This document shows, piece by piece, positions 12,109 to 24,267 of a stretch of DNA of 64,000 nucleotides; positions within the stretch are counted from its first letter, which is position 1, and the number at the start of each line of letters is the position of its first letter. The notes below the pieces were generated by a model, which made no database searches, had not been told where the DNA came from, and worked only from the letters and a program-made list of their open reading frames with translations. The stretch is from Acestrorhynchus altus (Eukaryota; Chordata; Actinopteri; Characiformes; Acestrorhynchidae), in NCBI GenBank assembly GCA_034509495.1, contig CM067511.1:24751200-24815199 (forward strand). The letters run 5' to 3'. The translations under genes and the position numbers were made by a program.

Positions 12109-13559
12109 AGTGGTGCGAAACACATTGGGAGTTTGAATGTGAAAAGGAAGAGAAAAGTTGGATGAAATATGTGGTTGTTCTTTAACCAATGAGAGACTAG
12201 CCACTTCTCTTCAGTATCACTGTGTAGAAGTGACCATTGCCTTCACAGTGTTGTTAAACTGGTTTAGCCAGTGTCATGCTGCGGGTGTGTGTTTACTGTG
12301 CCCCAACTACAGCTGTGTATACTTATGCTCCAGATCCCTTACAGCGAAGGAGACAAGGTTATGCATTCCCTGTGTGTATTTCTGTGTGTGTTATCTAGAT
12401 GCCACACACCTCTGTCATCAAACACACTAGTTGTGGACTCATTCACTCTGATGTACCTTTTCCCACTCCCCTCTCATCCTCTTAACACATGAGATCCTAC
12501 ACTGCTGGTGTTCTTCCTCTTTCCCAAAGAGAAGGGGAAGGTGAAGTGGTGAAAGCTGCTGCTGGACCTCCAGGTCACTGTGTCATCTGGGTCTGTGCCT
12601 GAATTTGCAGAGTAGAAAGATCAAAAGATCTGCCTTCACACATTTACTGTGTTTATTTTTTTAGATTAGTTTATCCACTACAGTAGCAGCTTGCCCATAG
12701 TTATATTTAGCAAGTTAAAAGTAGAGAAAGCAGCTCTAACTTTTTAACTTCAAGGTTCTTACTGCAGAATAATTGCTAAAACAAATAATTTTACATCTCT
12801 GAATTTTGTACAGTTGTCTCTTTGACACAGTAGTGGTTCTTGCTTATATGGCACTCTCCAATTTTGCACCCCAAGGTAAATGTTATTTAATAACTGTGTT
12901 TCCAAATAAATTATTATAAATTATTATTAATAAATTATTGTGTCTTGAGAATTATTGGGAATTATAATGAGCAATAGAGCAAAATATTAATGATGAACTT
13001 AATAATGAACATGCATCAGGATCACGTTTCATTACTGCATCTGTGCATTTTTAAAGCTTTATAACTCACAGTTTCATAATTTATAAGACTTATAAAGCCT
13101 TATAAGTGAGGACGTTACCAAATGGCACTTAATAGCAGTAATGATAGTATCTCTGCCGACATAAACTCATTGCTGAAAAGTAATAACACTTTTTTCTAGT
13201 AAAACACCTACTTCTACTTTCCAAAAGTAAAGGAAGATTAAAGGAAGAATAACTGTTGAGCCAGTACAAAAATCACAGCAGCCAGAGTCATGAATGAGCT
13301 TTCTTTATTTTTGTGATAATTTCATATTACATGTATGTGTATGTGGGGAAAATCCAGGTCCAGAAAGAAAAAATCCATCTCAGGACAGATTTTTATTTTA
13401 CACCTAGTATGGAGCACAGATCCAACTCTGTAATTCTAACAGATACACTATAAATTAACCAGATTAAATCTAAATCTAGACATAGACATGTCTAGATTAG
13501 GCATTCTGCCTATCTTTCTGCTTACTGTACTGTACTGATGCTGCTACTGGAACCTTAAT

Positions 13560-13625
13560 TTCCCTGAAGGAACCCTCCCAAGGGATCAATAAAGTTCTAT
13601 TCTATTCTATTCTATTCTATTCTAG
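13560..13625 (+). mobile_element. LINE 3' tail with (TTCTA)n
   Basis: GGGATCAATAAAGTTCTATT followed by about six TTCTA units. This is the usual 3' end of Rex1-like fish LINEs, plus orientation. No coding part is attached. Confidence 0.65.
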
Positions 13626-16600
13626 AATACATATCATTTTGCTTGACTATGTAGTTAAAGACTAGACTTCAAAGCTGCTGATCCAGCATTTGTTCTTCCA
13701 CTTGCTACACAACAGCCTCTGCTTTTCTAGGAAGGCTATAAATTAAACTGCTGATAGGGAATATTGCTGTGTTGAATGAATGGCATTCAGCCAAAAAGAG
13801 AGAGAAGCAAACACAATAGGAATCCTTAAGTCTGAACAACCCACATTAAGTATATTTTTTAAACTTGGCTTTGACCCTCTGTCCTGTTTTTTTGTTTTTG
13901 TTTGTTCTCTTCTGTAGGAGTCTGATCCACAGTTAATGCAACATTAAAACTCTTGGGTGTGTAACAAAAATGTTGTAATCCAGACCATAAAAGCAGAAGT
14001 GAAAGGGATGCCTGACATACTGTAAATCATCTTTACAGGCTGATGTCTCAGAGATAAAATAGTATCTTCACTATAAATGTTTATCTGTTGTATTTTGTGA
14101 CTTACGAAAAGATGAACATTTTTGTTTTAGTATAGTATTCCTCAACCCTTCTCCTGAAGACAAACCAACCCTGCATAAAATGCTGAAACAAATTGACTTC
14201 TTTTACAGAGACAGACACCCCTGCAGTAGATAAAGAGGGTGCATGGCTACAAACAAGGCTCAAGTTGGAATACTGATAATGAGGCAGGGCAAAGGCAAAG
14301 CCATATGCTGGGAAGCACATGGGAAAACAAAACAGAAACAGGCAAACAGAAAAGGGCGAAGAAAGTGAGGGACCAGAGAATATTGCGACATTGAGAGTTG
14401 AAAAACACTGATTTAGTGTACTCAAATAAAGCACCATGCGTTGGATCACAGGCAAGGGTTTAGGCAGTTAGGCATGATGTGAAGCAGTGTAAAACTCAAC
14501 CACTGGAGGTAACATCAGAGCCTTCAAGTGGCCTAATGCTTTAGCTAATCTGAGTGATTGCATATCATTTCAGTTTCATTAATTAATGTGTCCACAGTTT
14601 TCTTTTATATCCTCCATTTTAATCTCATCCCAACTACATTCAGTGATGTTGATGTCTGGACTGTGAACAGGTCAGTCCATTGTTCTTGGAACAGTGTTGC
14701 ATGTGTAGTCGTATATCTTTTTCGTATTTTTTATCTGATTACTTTTCTCAGAGCTTTTTGCTTCATCTTCTCAAATGGAAGCATAAACAGGAGAACCAAA
14801 TCAAAAGCAAAATTCCAGCTAGATTCCTCCCACAGATGAAATCTTTAAGTCCTTTTTATCTGATGGGGGATTTGGTGGTCTGTGAGGCTTTGAGCTGCAA
14901 AGGAAATGAAGGGAGGAAGTGAGAGAGGGTGAGTTTCAGCCGTACGTTAAACCAGTAGAGATGTATTCTAGGGAAGTCTACTACAGTGTTAGTGGGTGAA
15001 TTCTAGTTCAGAGGCTGTGTATTGAGGGCAGTTATGAAGGAATTGACAGAAGTAGCTGAAGGAGCTAGACAGTGGGCTGAGGTGGGCTGGGGTAAGGCAG
15101 TGTGCAATTGAAGGCATGTTATGGGGAGAGCTTTAGGCTGTTTTGTGTATATGCTGAAGGTTGTGAGAAAAATCCTGTGAAATTTCACAAAGTGAGCTTG
15201 GAGCGGAGTGGTTCTGGGATGCTAGACTTTATTGTTGAGCTTTCTGGAGGTGTTGTGGGCTTAATTCAGTGAGAGGAAGGTACCTACCTGAAGACCCCTG
15301 TGAAGACCTTGCACAAAACACTGTGGGTGTGTTGATATTTTCAATATCCAAAACACTGTGGATAGTACATGAGAGCATTCCTGTGGGAGGAGAGAGATGA
15401 TGCACTGGCCATGCACCAGTCCTTCACAATCAATGACCACATGTCTTTCATATGAACACATGTCTTTCATAAGACTGTCTAACTGGTTCTCCATAACATG
15501 AAATCTGTGTTGGTCAATAACTTTCCACAAGGCCTTTCCTTTTTGTTGCTTCAAATAAGATTCTGACTCATGTGCACTTGGATGACCTCAGGCTCTTTAC
15601 AAGCTTTGAGGAATGAATATTTTACAGGAATAAAACTACATTTTTATTCTACATTTGTCATGGGCTGAGCTACACTGAGCTTCTGTTTGTCCCAGGTAGT
15701 CAAGAAAATTCAAATCTGGGTGGGCCAATCCAGTTTTGTGACTCGTGGTACTCAGGGTTAAATGGTACACAATGGATTTTGGATTTACAAGCTAAAGTCA
15801 CCAAATTTGGTATACACTGGAAGGCTGTCCAAACATGAGCATAGGTTCATTTGTTTTTCTCCTCCTCTTTGTAATCCCTTCTTTTTGTCATACTCCATCA
15901 TACCACTGATAGTCACTGTTTTAGACACTTAACTGTGTAAAAACTAAACTGCCTCAAAACTCACACCTGCAACTACTTTGACTTTTCAAGCACATTAATT
16001 TGGTTTTATCAAACTAACTCAAAATTAGATTTTCAAAAAGTTTTGGCATTTTATTAGTAGTATTACTTGACTGTATGTTAATATATGTTTTGTTAATATT
16101 TATATTTTGACCCATATTTACGTATGTTAAAAAAGCATTTTTTGCATTGGATTTTAAAAAACAAATTTGCTATGAGTTTATTCAATTATTAGAAACTTGT
16201 ATAGTTTCTGTTTCTATATACTGTATTATTTGGGGCTGTAAAGAATGAAGAAACAAACCAATTTGTTGCAGCACATCGATTCCATTTGAGGAAGCCAGTG
16301 TTTGCATTTTGCAGAACCTATTGTGGGTAGGTCTTTGACATTATGTGAAATTCCCAGTGAAAAATGTATTTTTTTGCATAAAGTTGAAATTTCCAACATG
16401 ACTTATAATTTGTGGTAAAGACAATAACAATAATTATGAGTACTTTCTTCTTGTTCATGTACAAGGAATGTATATCTTTATGTATCCATACAGCTATATC
16501 ACATGAGGTTGGCAAATATCTGAAACATAAAATGTATCAATAGTTCCACTGTGTAAATGTTTTAAGGAGGCAGAAAGAGATTTTCACTCCCTGCAATCCA

Positions 16601-16932
16601 TGCAGTTGACAGGCCAGTAGTGACTAGTAGAAAAAAAAAACATGTATACATGCTAACAAGACACCTTCCTTAAGACACTGATGAAGTGAGCACCAACACA
16701 TCTGTGCCACTGTGCTTTTTGTAATGCAGTCTGTGGACCAGAAAGTGATGAAAGATCACTGAAGTGAAGAAACTGCAGATTCTTGCAAATTCTTCCTTCT
16801 CTCTTCTGGTAAACAGCTTTTACTGACAAACGAACTAAGCAGACATATAATCATGTGTAGATGCCTGTGTGAATCATGCCTGTTTGTACTGACCATCAGC
16901 AAAAGTACTATGCAAAAGTACCTTTTGTGTGT

Positions 16933-17180
16933 ATATACACTACAAGGTCACATGTATTTGGACACCTTATTATTGATTATTCTGAAGAAAAGAGTTTATC
17001 CTGCTTTTGTTGCAGTAACTGTATCTACTGGGCATTGAAGGCTTTCCCCACCTCATACCAGAAATACTGTATTTCTATCTTTAAAACATAGTTCCATTGC
17101 TCCACATGCATCAAGTCATAATCACCCTATGATTTTGTTCCAATTGCTGCTGAGGCTGTTGGGATGGATTTTGTCTTGAT
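16933..17180. mobile_element. Tc1/mariner-like non-autonomous fragment
   Basis: Begins TATACACTACAAGGTCACAT and continues with TTTGTTGCAGTAACTGTATC. Related stretches appear at 32880-33000 and 47490-47700, so this is a dispersed repeat. The family assignment rests on memory of similar fish repeats. Confidence 0.45.
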
Positions 17181-17184
17181 GGAC

Positions 17185-17310
17185 CAGAAAGATGCTCAGG
17201 ATCTTATATGAGTCTGAGGTGGCAAGTGCTATTCTCTATGCTGTTGCATGCTGCAGCAGGAGGATAATGGCGGTAGACACCAACAGACTCAACAAACCGG
17301 TCTTAAGTTT
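17185..17310 (+). mobile_element. LINE reverse-transcriptase fragment
   Basis: The conceptual translation LRILYESEVASAILYAVACC followed by DTNRLNK matches the C-terminal part of fish jockey/Rex1-type reverse transcriptases (consensus-like LRxFYxSVVxSAIxYAVVCW). It is short, isolated and nonfunctional. Confidence 0.6.
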
Positions 17311-18009
17311 TTTTTTGTTTTTTGTTTTTTTTTCGCATCACCTGGTTACCTGGCCTTTCCCAACAATGATTATAAATAAACCATAGCCCCAATGACCCAA
17401 TCAGGAATGATTCAAATATAATACACTAATTATGGTTAAAATGTCACAGATGACTTTTCTGCAACTCTGTTAGAAGAAGATTGTGTCAAGTTCTCTGTGT
17501 AGTTATATAAACAAATACAATGGCAACAACAAAAACTTTGTTAAAAATTGTACACACTGAAATATTAAACTTCATAAAAATATCCTTTTCCAAGCCTGTC
17601 TGATCACTAATCAGAAGGTATTCTTCAATTACATCAAACTACATTTCAAAAAAGTGAGATGTTTTACTCAACTTATCACATTCAATGATAACATTAGACA
17701 CCAAATTGTTCCCAGACAATAAAAAAAGATCCAAATTTGACTGTGAAAAAAATCCCATATATTTTGGAAGATTGGTTTCTTTATATGTATGTATGAACTG
17801 AGAAGTCAACATTATATTTAGAAACTTTGGCTGTGTCTACATTTTTACATAAAACTTCTTTTTATAAAAATAATTTGATGACTTTCCATTATTGGGTCTG
17901 ATCTAAGGGCTTTCAGTTCCAAAAGGTTGATGGTTGAATATTTGGTTTTGGATGATGTGAGAAAAAGGTGGGGATTTGAAAGAGAGTTCCTCCTATTGTC
18001 ATATCTCAG

Positions 18010-18075
18010 ACTTCCTGTGGAAATGTGAATACTTTAAAAGCCCTGACAGCACATTGTGGTGCAGTTTACTTCCAG
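18010..18075. promoter_or_regulatory. ETS/PU.1-like sites upstream of NCF1
   Basis: ACTTCCTGT at 18010-18018 reads ACAGGAAGT on the minus strand, a strong ETS core. A second ACTTCC lies at about 18068-18073. They are 25-90 bp upstream of the NCF1 start codon. Human NCF1 transcription depends on PU.1, so a myeloid-promoter role is plausible but inferred. Confidence 0.45.
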
Positions 18076-18098
18076 TGAGATTTGCAGGGTTGAGCAGG

Positions 18099-21000
18099 AT
18101 GGCAGACACTTACGTGCGACATGTGGAGCTTTTGGGCTTTGAGAAAAGGTTCTATCCAAGTCAGCATTATGTAAGTGTAGTGTATTATGATTTTATTTGT
18201 TATGGAATTATTATTATTATTATGATTATTATGATTATTATTATTATTATTATTAACATTCTATTTTTCTCACTCAAGTATATTTTACTCTGTACCTCCA
18301 TAAAATAGAAATTTTACATTATAAAGTTTTTTTTTTAAATATCTGAAGCAGTCGTTTAAGTTTATTTGAACAAACCTTGGTTCAAGTAAAAATGTAGGGT
18401 TGTTATGAGAATGACAATTTGTCACATATATAGTTAGTAATAGTTATAGTTCAATTAATATTTGTTGCTTATTTTTGGAAGGTGTACATGTTCTTGGTGA
18501 AATGGAGTGACCAGTCAGAGAAATTAATTTACAGAAGATATCCAGAAATTCACACATTCCATGTAAGTTCTTTACTGACACGTCTGTAGTTTTGTAGGTA
18601 ACAAAAATAAATGTTTAACACACTGCTACCAATATACAGATCATGTGAATTTTAGCTGTTGAATTATAAAATTAAAACAAAACAGCAATAAAAACAATAT
18701 TATTCATTATTTGTGGTTGCAGAAAACTCTCAAAGAGATGTTTCCCATCGAGGCAGGAGATATTGATTCTAAAGACAGAATCATTCCTTCATTACCAGGT
18801 GAGAACAATACATACAGCCTTGTTCTACCCTTAATCAGTCTATTCTAGAGTGTTTCAACATAGGAGTGTTTGTTTAAAAAAAGAAGCAGAAGTCTTTAGT
18901 CTCGATTTATGCCTCAGCCAAGGAAACACCTGCTTCAAGTCAAGCATTGACATTTTCACAGAAAGGGAAATCACGTCAATGCCAATAATAATAATGTCTT
19001 GTAATTACAAGCATTTGTTGAACAGATATTTAATTGTCTTTGAAATGCTGTAATTGATACCAGTGCAAACTGTTTGTTTATTTTTTATTATTGGTTATTA
19101 TTCACATGGGCACCAAATTGGTTTTGTTTGTTTTTTTGTGTAAGAGTGCAAATTAAAATAATTATTTCAATTGTAACCATTTTTCCTGACAAAGAAAGCT
19201 CACCTTAAACACAAATGGACAGTTTATGGATTTTACACTGACAAACACATGTGCACCTTGTTAAAGTTTTAGTTCTCTAAAAACTGTTTTATAGGCTCAT
19301 TCTGGCAGTTCCTGCAATGTGCAGCTGCCCTGAAAATGAAAGCTGTGGACTTTCCACCAACAGTTTCCAAGCCACCTGTGTATTTGGTCAGTGTTGCAAA
19401 CAGAAAGGGAAAAGAGAAGTAGCAACAACCAGCAACAAAACTAAATATATTTCTAGATTCCTTAAATTAAGAAAACAAGGATATTGACATTTTTTCTATA
19501 AATGTGCCTGAATGATTGTTATGCTGAGTGAGTAAGCCTTTCAGTTATCAGCACAACACTTCATAGGTGTTATGGAACAGCATCAAATATTCTGTGCATT
19601 TGCATACTTCTGGTGCATTTCAGGCCTTTTACCTGGAGTTTGAATCTAGTTAACCATGTAAGTTGTTACATTACTTAATTATTTACTTATTAGTTTGCTT
19701 GTTGGTTGGTTATGTAGAAAGTTAATAGATAGCCTATACACAGCTGTTTGTTTGGTTGAGTAGGCTAACTTAATTAGTAGTTGCATTGCTTTTTAGATAT
19801 TATGTAGTTTTCCTACTTTGCCATTTAGTCACAAAGTACTTCTTAAGTTACAAACATCTTTCAAAATTCTTGTTGTTCCATAGCTCCAAAATGGCTGGAC
19901 AATCAGAAGACAGCAGAGACTAGGCAGGGAACTTTGGCTGAATACTGTCGCTCTCTGCTGAGTCTGCCTCCAAAAATATCCCGTTGTCTGCTTGTGAAAA
20001 ACTTTTTCAAAGTACGCCCAGAAGATGAGACCCCACCAACTCCTCATCCGTAAGTCTTTGTCACCTTTCAGAATTATGTAAGAAGCATTTAGTGTAGAGA
20101 CTGAGTTTGCAAATTATGTCTTAAGTAGGGATTCATGGATTTGATGTATTTTGTATTTGCAGTTTCAAACGAAATGAGACCTATGTAATGTCTAGGGAAA
20201 GAGCAAGGACCACCACTTCTGGTAAAATGTCATTTTTTTCTACCAATATCATACCTAAGTAAATCAGAATCAGAAATACTTTATTAATTCCAGAGGGAAA
20301 CTGTAACTATTACAGCAGTACCCATTTATATAAAAGAATTAACTAATATAAAAGAACAAATAGACGAACACTTATATAATATAATATATACATGTTAAAA
20401 TGCTTATGAAAAGGCAGTGGCTATGATAATAAATAAATATGAAACAGCTTGTGTAAAGCAGTTCAAAATAGTGCACCTGATAGAGCTACCAACTCAGAAT
20501 GAGCAAATAAAACCTAAGCAACAAGCTACTCTACCATTAGCTCCTATACATCCCATTTTTATATTTGTGATGAAAACATCTGAAGGCTGTTTTCTTTATC
20601 ACTTTGGTTAGAAATCACTGGGCCTATTATGCTGGACAGCTACAGAGTGATTGGAGATTATAGCAAGAGTTCAAAATATGAGCTCAACCTGAAGACTGGA
20701 GACTTGGTTGATATTGTGGAGAAAAGCTCTAATGGTGAGAACAGAATTCAGGTTGTCTGTGAGACTGTATATTATACCAATTATAGTTTTTTATATATAT
20801 ATTGATATATATATGCACTATAATTTGTGTCTGTGTTTGTTTCTGCTTTAGGCTGGTGGTTCTGCCAATTAGAGACGCATAGAGGTTGGGCTCCAGCCTC
20901 TTATCTGGAACCACTGGATGGACCCGATGAAAGAGAAGAGCCTGACCCTGATTATGCAGGTCAGTGACTGAAATTGATCTTGTCTAAGAAAGAAGCAACA

Positions 21001-22822
21001 GTGGTAACAGGACATTAGCCCATATAATACTTAAACAGACTATAGCTGTTGATGACTATTGTTCATTTTTAATAGGAGAGCTGTACAAAACTTCTAAAGC
21101 CTACAGTGCAGTGGAGGATGATGAGCTCACTTTGAATGTTGGAGAAACAATTGAGGTCATCCATAAACTTCTGGATGGCTGGTGGGTGGTCAGGTATGCA
21201 ATTCACTTCATGGCCATTAAAGCAAAAGTTTTAGTTTTAGTTTTATGCTTCAGCTAAGACATGTATGTTATCTAAAGCCTAAAGTTGTCTATAGTTCTTC
21301 AGATTTGAACTCAATGTAAGAGAGTTAGGGTTAAAATGTCTAAAAGTTAAAATGTCTAAAAGTTAGTTTTTGCCAAACAGTGACTATAATCGTTATTGGA
21401 TATGGGGTCTCAGCTCTGATGTTCTTATTGTATTTGTTTGACAGAAAGGGAGAGGAGACGGGCTACTACCCATCCATGTTCTTGTGCAGGACAGGTGAAA
21501 AGAAAGAGGTGGACGCTGAGAGGAACATAGTGAGGAGGGAGACTCCACCGCCCAGGAGGTATGTTTGCAGCATACTACCTGCTTATTCAAGCTACAGTTA
21601 CAGATTGGTTCATATATTGTACTAAAAAACACTGATTTCAAGTTTCCTTTATTGTTCACTCCCTTATATATGGCAACTTAGATGTAAGTTGTTGAATTTA
21701 CTGTGGTTGTGATGTCACAACTTTTGATTGCATATACATAGTCATCCATTTGGCTTAGTTAGTTTATCCAACCAATTGACATAGAATTATTCCTGTAGAT
21801 AGTGTATACTATAAATGTCAGACCAGAAGTGAGCAAAAGTGCTCTGTCTAGCAGCAGGGAAGCACATTTATTACTCATGGATTCCAAAATATCCAGCTTA
21901 TCTTACCTTATAGAAATAGCTGAACGTTTTTTGTCCTTGAGAAATGCACTGTTTGGACATAACAGCCTTTCTTTTCATTTCAATAGAATTTTTGAAAAAA
22001 ACAATTTGGGGAAAGATATTATATTAGACAGGCCTATATTCACATTCTGTACATTCTGTCTTTTTGTCTTCAGGGCTTTTTCATTATCCTTATATGAATT
22101 TGCTCTCAATTTTTCTTAATCTTGCTGTTTTGGCTTGTAGATCAACTATACGCAATGCTCAGAGTATCCATGCAAAGGGTCGCATGCGTATCAGCCAGGA
22201 CACCTATCGCCGTCAGAGCCGCCGGTTCTTGCAGCAACGAGGAAGACTCCCATCCCAGCCAAGGAAGAACTCCAGAGCTACTCTGGTAGAGAACAACATT
22301 GACTCAGGTACATTTTCTATGTTGATTATTAACAGCCATCACACAATTTTTTTGGAAGTCAGATTAACCAATGTGCCTTAACATTATGCCACTGAGAGGG
22401 TAATTAACACAATATTTCCACTTCTGTAATTTTTTTAGTTGAAGATTGCTTTCAAAACACTTTTGCAATCATACTGGTCTGAAGGTGTTTCACAACTTTC
22501 ACACTAGCCCTGATACTGTCGCTCAGCCAAGACATATTTGATGTCTGAAAGTCCCATTTTTGTAGTGGAGATACGAGTCTAATGTCAATAATAATGAGTG
22601 AACAAGTAATGGAATCTAGACACTATTTAGCACTGTACAAATGGAAATTGTTTCTATATGATTTTCAAACATATTTGTGTATGTTTGTGTATGTGCTGAA
22701 CAGATTCCTCTAAGGATGATGCGAAGAAAACTCCAGTTATCCCTCCTCGGCCCAGCCAGGAGCTCATCATGGAGCGCTGCACAGAGAACACCCGCAAACG
22801 CATTAGCATCCATGCAAACTGA
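18099..22822 (+). CDS. ncf1: NCF1 (p47phox), NADPH oxidase organiser
   Basis: p47phox is the cytosolic organiser that, when phosphorylated, brings p67phox to the gp91/p22phox membrane oxidase in phagocytes. Eleven exons: 18099-18170, 18482-18562, 18723-18798, 19884-20049, 20163-20221, 20612-20734, 20852-20959, 21076-21193, 21445-21558, 22141-22307 and 22704-22822. They encode 400 aa; human has 390. The PX domain (1-125) keeps phosphoinositide-binding Arg43 (YRRY) and Arg90 (ETRQGTL) at the human positions. SH3-A spans about 157-213 (GWWFCQL) and SH3-B about 231-286 (LLDGWWVV). Next come a polybasic autoinhibitory region (PPPRRSTIRNAQSI, ISQDTYRRQS) and a C-terminal VIPPRPS p67phox-binding motif near 373-379. 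All splice phases close. No damage was seen, so this is a working gene rather than one of the NCF1 pseudogenes known in human. Confidence 0.97.
18204..18257. repeat. (ATT)n microsatellite
   Basis: ATT repeat with ATG interruptions in NCF1 intron 1. Confidence 0.9.
18799..19883. other. NCF1 intron 3
   Basis: Non-coding, AT-rich, about 1.1 kb. No element recognised. Confidence 0.7.
20262..20335 (-). mobile_element. LINE 3' tail in NCF1 intron 5
   Basis: AATACTTTATTAATTCCAGA GGGAAAC followed by TTACAGCAG matches the reverse of the fish LINE tail also seen at 42361-42400 and 42540-42600. Only the tail is present. Confidence 0.6.
21559..22140. other. NCF1 intron 9
   Basis: Non-coding, AT-rich; nothing recognised. 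Confidence 0.7.
22308..22703. other. NCF1 intron 10
   Basis: Non-coding; nothing recognised. Confidence 0.7.
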
Positions 22823-23252
22823 AGGGGAATTGAACAGTGTTTTCACTGAAGTTAAACTGGATCATTCCTTCATTACTGAAGCAGATGCATAGATACTGCC
22901 TCTGTATAAGTTGTCTTTTATTAAAAGTGGGATGGCTTAAGACAGAGACGGGCAATTCTAGCACTTGAGTGCTTGTGCAAATGGACAATTTTCCCTGTTT
23001 TCCCTGCCCTGTAACATCTGTTTAGTCACAGAAAATATTTATATTGTTCAGTAAAGCAGGTACCCTTTTGTGGTTAGGGTTCTGCTGGTCTTGGTAATTT
23101 TTCACCTTTGTGTTGTAATGCTATATTTCTTTTAGCAATTTAGTCTAAAAAAGCATGTAGCAGTTCAAATAGATTGCCATGGATGTATATAGTTCCTTAT
23201 TTGTGATAAGCTACCTTACAGTTTTTACCTTAAAGTTTGTTCCTTTTATTCA

Positions 23253-23258
23253 AATAAA
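23253..23258 (+). promoter_or_regulatory. NCF1 polyadenylation signal
   Basis: AATAAA about 430 bp past the NCF1 stop, followed by a second one at about 23264-23269 and an A-rich stretch. Confidence 0.6.
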
Positions 23259-23527
23259 GCCACAATAAAAAAAATTAAAAAACATTAGGCATTTTCACTG
23301 AAGATCCTCCCATGGTATTTTAACTGCTAGTAACTTGTTTTGGTGTTCTGAACATTTCTTTGACAATCTTTACATTAAATGCTGATTTAACACTGGCAAA
23401 TTTGCTGTGTCCCCACAGCATGAAACTCTAATACTATTTCAGATAAACTTTACATATTACAGAATTTGGAATAATTAGTAACATATATTAAGACAACAGT
23501 GTTTACTTGAAGTACATAAAGGAAAGC

Positions 23528-23569
23528 TTTGTTATATATGAATATGAATAGTTATTCATATATAACAAA
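23528..23569. repeat. Perfect 17-bp inverted repeat (hairpin)
   Basis: TTTGTTATATATGAATA at 23528-23544 and its exact reverse complement at 23553-23569, separated by an 8-base loop. Confidence 0.85.
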
Positions 23570-23849
23570 ACCATACTTTAAAACAGTAACAAACTAGTTA
23601 TTAAACAAACTAGTTATTATATATATAGAAACACAAACAGGAAGGCAGTAATTAGTTGGATCCGGAGGCTGGACAATCGACAATCCCTTGATATTACGAC
23701 ACCGAGCATGAGTCACTGCTTTAGTACAAACACGCCGCAAGGGGGCGTCAGATCACAACCAACCACAAACACGTCGTGTTTATACTGACGAACACGTCTT
23801 CACATCATTAATCTAACATCTATATCACATGTACTATGAGATTATATCA

Positions 23850-23913
<64 letters not shown>

Positions 23914-23920
23914 TGTTTGT
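23850..23920. repeat. (TG)n microsatellite
   Basis: About 30 TG units immediately upstream of the ISRE-like motif of the ISG12-like pseudogene. Confidence 0.95.
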
Positions 23921-23938
23921 GTGTGATGGAGTTCTGCT

Positions 23939-23951
23939 CAGTTTCGTTTCT
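23939..23951 (-). promoter_or_regulatory. ISRE-like element, pseudogene copy
   Basis: CAGTTTCGTTTCT reads AGAAACGAAACTG on the minus strand and contains an IRF core AANNGAAA. The same 13 bases recur before the intact copy at 26207-26219. Confidence 0.7.
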
Positions 23952-24267
23952 CTGGAAGAGCTCTGCCTCTTCATTGTTTCACTATTTCCTGAGTGCTGGA
24001 AACAGGATAAACATCTTTCAAAACCATCGGCGTCTTTACGTAACCGTGACTGCTTTCTCTGTACAGCATGTTTGATCATTTCTAATGTCTTTTTTCTTGA
24101 ACAGTAACAGTCATATTGGTGAGAGGAGCTGGAGCATCTGGGTTACTCTCAATGATATAACAATATATCATCAAATCTGCACAGACCAACATTTCCAATC
24201 CAGGCCTAGCAGGTCATGTTTTTGTAATATTCCACCTATGTTATGTTGGTCTCTTACCTATTTCAGA

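Larger units (their letters stand above)
11345..18098. other. Gene-poor spacer between divergent POLR2J and NCF1
   Basis: A 6.7-kb AT-rich spacer without a recognisable gene. It contains a TG microsatellite (12050-12108), two short related repeats sharing TCCAGGTCCAGAAAG (11590-11604 and 13353-13367), a LINE tail (13560-13625), a possible MITE (about 14125-14410), a mariner-like fragment (16933-17180) and a LINE reverse-transcriptase fragment (17185-17310). Frames at 14102-14455 and 15261-15554 match nothing I know. Confidence 0.6.
22823..23937. other. NCF1 3' UTR and spacer to the ISG12-like pair
   Basis: Contains the NCF1 3' UTR up to about 23280, a strong hairpin (23528-23569), two direct copies of AACAAACTAGTTATTA (about 23588-23621) and a (TG)n array (23850-23920). 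No gene. Confidence 0.65.

Noticed and set aside
14102..14455. 117-residue minus-strand frame with hydrophobic stretches
   Set aside because: It overlaps a MITE-like repeat (CTCAACCCTTCTCCTG to GAGTTGAAAAACACTG) and has no homology I recognise.
15261..15554. 97-residue minus-strand frame
   Set aside because: No recognised domain, no splice partner and repetitive surroundings. It may be transposon-derived but cannot be supported.
19290..19425. Possible extra NCF1 exon in intron 3
   Set aside because: Exon 3 joins in phase to the exon at 19884, reproducing the family sequence (LPAPKW), so nothing is missing here.
23829..24107. Cys-Val and Thr-His open frames around 23.85 kb
   Set aside because: Produced by the (TG)n microsatellite.
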